Below, piece after piece: positions 59,074-64,000 of a stretch of DNA of 64,000 bases. Origin of the DNA: Coleophoma eucalyptorum (Eukaryota > Ascomycota > Leotiomycetes > Helotiales > Dermateaceae); contig JALRME010000028.1 of assembly GCA_026120035.1 (NCBI GenBank), positions 315,255 through 379,254 on the forward strand. Reading direction: 5' to 3'. A model generated the notes under the pieces. The model did not search any database, had not been told where the DNA came from, and saw only the letters and a program-made list of their open reading frames with translations. The position numbers were made by a program, and so were the translations under genes. How positions within the stretch are numbered: position 1 is the first letter of the stretch; each line of letters begins with the position of its first letter.

Positions 59074-61369
59074 ATGGCAGTTGCACCATCCCAACTCACT
59101 GAATTGCCATTGATGGCCACTAGGCTGAACCATTCTGGTATGTCTCATCCCATAACTGTGATTTATTCAACTACGGAATGACAATTAGATCAACTAACAT
59201 ACACCTCTAGGTATTAACCGTACCTCCCCAGCCTGTGCCCATCTATTCCCATGCCACCCTACAACGTCCAAGTATCATGACACGTCGGAGCTTGTGGCCG
59301 GAATGGGATGGCGGGACGAGGATAATGATACGGTACCAGAATATCCTCATGATCTGCCTTGCGAGGTGGAATTGAGCATCGAGCAAACACCAACGTTCGA
59401 ACAATATGGAGATAAACTGTATTTTTGGGCTCTCTTTACTTTAGCAATTAGGATACTGACTTGAGCCTAGGGAAGCCAAAAATTCTCGAACCTTTGAACA
59501 AGATCCCGCAGAGACTATATCACAAGATTGGCAGAATCAACAATACTCCCCGCGATTCAACTTCTGCATCCCATCTATCACCTACGATGGACCTGAAACT
59601 GTCTCTGAGGCTAGTCATAACGAGGACATGTCAGTCAGAAAGACAGAGAGGATTCTTCAGGAGCTGTTTCCCGACAATACAGCTCTTACACATCACCTAG
59701 CTTCTGCTTTGAATGCAAGTTGTGAGGGAGATTTCACGCTCCTAGATCGTATCCGATCGGCTGCCTCTCCAGCAAGACGTCATGAAGGAGGAGAGACACA
59801 TTCGACGTCCTTTACGAACACCACTATTGGAACAACCTCTCCGTCGAATATGACCTGGTCCACACAAAGAACGGATTTTAATTCACCAGGCGAAGATGAT
59901 AATGGAGGTTCCGGTGATGGAGAACAGAATGATCCTGTGAGACCTGGGGCCAGCGAGGCTGGTCAAGAAGTGCGCAACCCAGCAAGACGACTCAGATGTC
60001 ACTTCTCTGGCTGTCCCAGGACTTACAAGAATTATAATAATCTCCTGTAAGTTGAATGCATTCTCGTCGTATCCTTAGCTGCTTGAATGGTGTGCCTATA
60101 CGTTGCGACTGCCACGTCACCATAGTCACTAAAGGGATGCTAAGTGCATTCTTAATTTGAATTCCTTCTGACGTTTAAGTTGTATTTTATTGTCCCATTT
60201 AAGTTTATTTACAACTTTTCTGTTGAGCTAACGAATGTAGTGACCACCGGAACAAAATTCACCTTCTCGAGAATTTCAGATGCCCCAGATGCTCTAGTAT
60301 TTTTAATACTTCGGATGCAGTAGTCGATCACCTTGCACAGAAGGCACGCTGTGAATACACCCCAACCCAACATGACAAAATCGATCAGAGGATGCATAAA
60401 AATGTTGCAGAAGCAATCAAAACAATAATCAAAAAGCAGTGGTCTTTCAGAAGTGCACCTAACGATGAGATGAAAGCGTGGATAGAAAATAATCTGCAAG
60501 AGTTCGTTGGAAATGAGCCGATATCATCATCTAAAGACGTTTCTACGATGGAACGGGACCTTGCGAAGTGGTATGTTGCTCAAATTACCATGTTCCCAAC
60601 TATTCAAATGCCACAACACCCATGTGAGTGACCTTCTAAGTTTTTTTTAAATTATTTCTTGATGTTTTATTGACCGTTCTTAGTTTACGACTTGGTAAAG
60701 GAAACCTCTGCTAATTGGGTTGATGTCAATATCGAGCAAACCAGGGTTTTGATAGCATGCAAAAGAGCTTCGAACGAAAGACCACCAACAGACCCTAGTC
60801 TTCAAGATCAGTGGTATTTGGATACTTTCAGAGAGGGACTGAAGCTTTGTCAAGCTATTCAGGCGCCTGCTCGCTCAAATCTACGCACAATTGGGCCTTC
60901 TACGTCTGCCTCAAGCAGAAGAAGGGGGAAATTTCATTCCATCACTAAGTCCAACCACACCAATGTCTACAACCCAGATAGCCGTTCACCGAGCCGCCGC
61001 ATTGTGTCTCTTCCCCGATCTGAAGTCGACAGACTGTCACCGTTCCCGATCACAGCTGTATACACGGATATAGAGACTCCAACGACTGAAGCTCTGATCA
61101 CACCTCCGTGTAGCCAGCAAACAAGACCTCAAAAGCGAGACCTTTTCTATCCAACTAATAATGGCCCACCTTCAACCAGACGCAAGTTAACTCCTCCAAA
61201 TTCTCCATGTTCCAACGTAACAACACCCCTCATCGTCGATGGGCAAATCATTTCTAATAGGAATTTTGATGGAGATATTCCACATCCAACGGAAGACCCC
61301 GGTTTCTTTCAAGAGGAATGGAGCACTCTACATGACGATGTGACCGAATCTGGAGGGGAAGCACAATAA
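59074..61369 (+). CDS. C2H2-type zinc-finger protein, putative transcription regulator
   Basis: Five exons (59074-59137, 59211-59418, 59471-60046, 60241-60623, 60684-61369) give 638 aa. Two adjacent finger-like units lie in the middle: CHFSGC...LDHRNKIH (C-x4-C-x12-H-x4-H), split by the third intron (194 nt, the longest in this gene), and CPRCSSIF...DHLAQKARC (C-x2-C-x12-H-x6-C). An acidic, Gly/Asp/Asn-rich stretch (EDDNGGSGDGEQND) precedes them. The C-terminal part is Ser/Pro/Thr-rich and basic (SRSPSRRIVSLPRS) and looks disordered. Only two fingers and no other domain I recognise; similar orphan C2H2 proteins are common in Leotiomycetes-type genomes. A nuclear DNA-binding role is likely but unproven. 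The ATG is the first of a short exon joined to INRTSPACAHLFPC. Confidence 0.7.
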
Positions 61370-62045
61370 GCTCAAGGATGGGTCCACTAACTTACACTAT
61401 ATCCATGTTTGTGTAAGTATTTTATGTGTCTATATTCGACTGTTCAAGCATAATATGGATTTTGCTATAATGTTTCTTTAATTATCTACCCAAGTACTAT
61501 CATTATACCTCATTTAGAATAGTCTCATTTCTCTGCTTTCTATAAGATGGAACATAGACTCAAATCACTACTCAGCTGTTTATTGGCCTGTATAGTGACA
61601 TCTAAAGTATTGAATCAGGTTCATTATTTTATTATTAATGTTCGCCATAGAAGAATTTTCTGTTGAAGCCATCATGTTTAAAAACTCCGTAGCTCTTGGT
61701 CTCACACTCGGGGCGACTGGAAGAAAGTTAGTCATTAGTTTACTCACAGCATCGCGCGAGCATATGTCTTTCCTAATACCAAACAAATGATGGTTTCAGT
61801 GAATATCCAATCACCGATCCTTTGGAAGCCATTCCCAAGACTTACAAGCCCAGTTTAAATCCAAGACATAGCTTGGAGTCTAACAGAGCCTGCAAACATA
61901 GTTTTAGGATAAAGAGCTGACTCAATAATGTGCATTTGAGCTCACTTCACAGGTACTACTTAACCTTGACAGCTTACGATTAGCACCACATCTATATCTT
62001 TTAATGATTGTTGTATTAGCTGCTTCCAGCCTTATAAATATCCTA
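61370..62045. other. convergent 3' spacer
   Basis: AT-rich region between the zinc-finger gene (+) and the MmgE/PrpD gene (-). No gene seen. Confidence 0.6.
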
Positions 62046-63495
62046 TTATATGACCTTTGACAAATTTCTAATATCCTTTAATTCCTTAATATTCCATAGT
62101 GCATCGTTGGCCGCATCCAAGCCTTCCCCAAGCACGGCGGTACACTGATCTCTAAACTTTTCTTCTAACATTCTCTTGGTCAGCGGCACTTGAGTACTTC
62201 CTACAGCATGTGCTACATGCTTTTCTAGAATTTTCCCATCCTTCATCTTAATCACAATCTTCCCTTCCTCCGCACTATATTTCTTGCCTACCACTGCATT
62301 GACTTTATCACGCACGGAGATCACCACAGGGTCCTGTACAACCTCGTCTTCATACTGCGCCGGCGTGGCCTTTCCATAGACAAGTCCAATAGCGGCACCG
62401 TGGTACACACTGAACTTGCTTTCAAGGTGGTCCTTCGGTTTTCGCTTACCAGTCAATTCTAACACAAGAGGATGCACAGTAATTTGGACCTCTTCAATCT
62501 CCTCCACATCCAAGGATAGTTTCGTGAGATCCCCGTGTAGCTGGATACACCCATCGATTATTGGATGAATCACAATCCCACAGGGGAAAGGTTTGAAGCT
62601 GTTTCGCAGAGTCTCCCACCTGCCAGGCTGCACTGCCGTATACAGCCCAAGACCCTCCTTAGCACCAGTCCCAAAACCCAGCCATTTCTCTAGAGAAGCG
62701 CTCAATCCAGGTTTCGTAACCCCGACAACATTCGCCCAGCCACGCTTGGCTTCAAGGGCCGTCTCGCTGCTCGTGTAACCTCCCTGTGCCAGGACAGCTG
62801 CTAAAAGCCCATTCTGTGCCGCGCGTCCAGGATGGAAGGATTTCGTATGCGAGCCAAACATCTCCCTCAAACCTACAACCTGCGTTGCTGCCAAGCCAAT
62901 TGCATGGACAGTTTGATCCTCGGTGAGGCCTAATAATTTGGAGACTGCAACTGCCGCGCCGATTGATCCCGTGGTAGACGTGATGTGCCATCCAACATCA
63001 TAATGCTCGGGCCAGACGGCAAGGCCGACTTTGCACTCGGCTTCGATACCGGTGATCATTGCAAGAAGAAACTCCTGGCCAGAATACCCACCTTTCCACT
63101 CTGCTGCAGCGAGGAGCGCTGAGGCCACTGGGCCGGTAGGGTGGATGATGGTATCCAAGTGAGTGTCATCGTAGTCATGTACGTGAGAAGCAATGCCATT
63201 GATTAGCGCGGCGTGCTGCGCGTCAATTGCTAGTTTGCCTCGATGGCCTAAGAGAGTAGATTGTGGGGGCCCGAAAAAAGGCTTGAGGGCATCATACTAG
63301 GAAAATTGTCAGGGTTGATTTAGAGGTGCTTTTGTAGAGAGGACTTACAGCGATAGTGGTCGCGTGATGGTTACTACCACCGATGGCACAACCAGCCCAG
63401 TTGTAGAAGCTGTTGACTGCAGCGTCCACGACATTGTGGGGTAGATCGACATATTTCAAGTTATATGCCCAAGCAGCTAGGTGACGGGTTGCCAT
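62046..63495 (-). CDS. MmgE/PrpD-family protein (2-methylcitrate dehydratase / cis-aconitate decarboxylase-like)
   Basis: Two exons (63495-63349, 63296-62046) with a 52-nt intron, 465 aa. Family members act on tricarboxylic substrates: 2-methylcitrate dehydratase in propionate breakdown, cis-aconitate decarboxylase in itaconate production, or iminodisuccinate-type epimerases. Seen here: the N-terminal helical domain (FYNWAGCAIGGS), the conserved HVHDYDDTH, HPTGPVASALLAAAEW, WHITSTTGSIGAAVAVSKLLGL, KSFHPGRAAQNG, and a C-terminal domain with FKPFPCGIVIHPIIDG. The N-terminus lacks a clear mitochondrial presequence, so a cytosolic location is favoured. Key His/Lys residues of the dehydratase class are conserved in type but not enough to pick a substrate. 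The gene is tail-to-tail with the zinc-finger gene. Confidence 0.85.
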
Positions 63496-64000
63496 GGTTG
63501 TAGCTTTCTAATTCGGTTTCAACGCGGGGGAAATGTTAGTAGAGAAGATGGGATGAGAGATCCTGCTGAAAGAACCCCATGCATGGCCCACACGTCACAA
63601 TTTTATTTTACCGAGACAGAGTCGGCATTTTGGTCGTCGGCCAATGATTAAATAAACGTCAGTCTACCATGACGACCAAGCTCTTATAGGAAGAGATGAG
63701 CCTTCCAGTTGTTAAATACTCGACATGTACTAGGTTAAAATAAGAGAATATGCTATAAATTGTCTTGAGAAGCAAAAGTTGGTGCTTAGAGAATCTGGCA
63801 CGGAATGTTGTTAAAACAATCGAAAACTATTGGCACGAGTTTGCCATCCCGCAGAAAAGTATAGTTATGAACCGGCCCGATTGTATACCTGCCTGGCACT
63901 ACAATGAAAGTAACGAAACCAAGATTACAAGGTCTCAATTCAATGGTAGGGCCTTACTGGAAGGCCCAGTCAGCCTGACAACATCTCGCCAAGAGCTAGT
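63496..64000. other. 5' flank of the MmgE/PrpD gene
   Basis: No coding sequence seen to the window edge. Confidence 0.55.

Noticed and set aside
1..64000. CRISPR arrays, rRNA, integrated phage, Ty/LTR element
   Set aside because: None was seen on reading both strands; gene structure is typical of fungal nuclear DNA.

Overview
The window is nuclear DNA of a filamentous ascomycete. Most introns are 45-70 nt with GT/AG ends. The window encodes Pezizomycotina-type proteins: a Pex14/17-type peroxin, a fused alpha-beta tryptophan synthase, a cAMP-receptor-like GPCR, and a DUF4050/Gag1-like protein. The gene set would suit a Leotiomycetes-like saprotroph or plant associate, but I cannot assign a species. 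I see no CRISPR array, rRNA, convincing tRNA or intact transposon. Exon joins were read by eye and checked for frame and splice-site agreement.

Layout. 1-19.7 kb is mostly housekeeping: a 5'-truncated Mms22/Mus7 DNA-repair protein, a large mitochondrial AAA+ ATPase, a DUF4050 protein, a small GPI-anchored-type cell-surface protein (minus), an unknown acidic protein (minus), the INO80 subunit Ies2 (minus) and a Pex14/17-like peroxin. 21-47 kb is a catabolic and nutrient-sensing block: an FAD aromatic monooxygenase, an amidohydrolase (minus), a secreted purine-nucleoside-permease-like protein, an allantoate-type MFS permease, a GH35 beta-galactosidase (minus), a nitrilase, a class V GPCR (minus), SDH assembly factor 4 (minus), tryptophan synthase, and an agmatinase-like ureohydrolase with a signal peptide (minus). 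47.6-64 kb holds an HSL-type alpha/beta hydrolase (minus), an Rnl2-like RNA ligase (minus), a secreted PhoD phosphatase, a GNAT acetyltransferase (minus), a C2H2 zinc-finger protein and a MmgE/PrpD-family enzyme (minus).

How the genes may relate. Several genes between 21 and 47 kb handle nitrogen compounds (nucleosides, allantoate-like ureides, amides, nitriles, agmatine-like guanidines). One of them has a palindromic pair of GATA-factor sites in its promoter. This looks like a loose scavenging neighbourhood rather than a biosynthetic cluster. Tryptophan synthase has a perfect Gcn4/CPC1 site (TGAGTCA) 82 nt upstream of its ATG, in the short promoter it shares with SDH assembly factor 4.

The least ordinary items are the RNA-ligase-like protein with all nucleotidyltransferase motifs intact, the 7-nt first exon of the HSL hydrolase, the GATA palindrome, and an agmatinase that can start as a secreted or a cytosolic form. 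I did not find a clear new multi-gene system.
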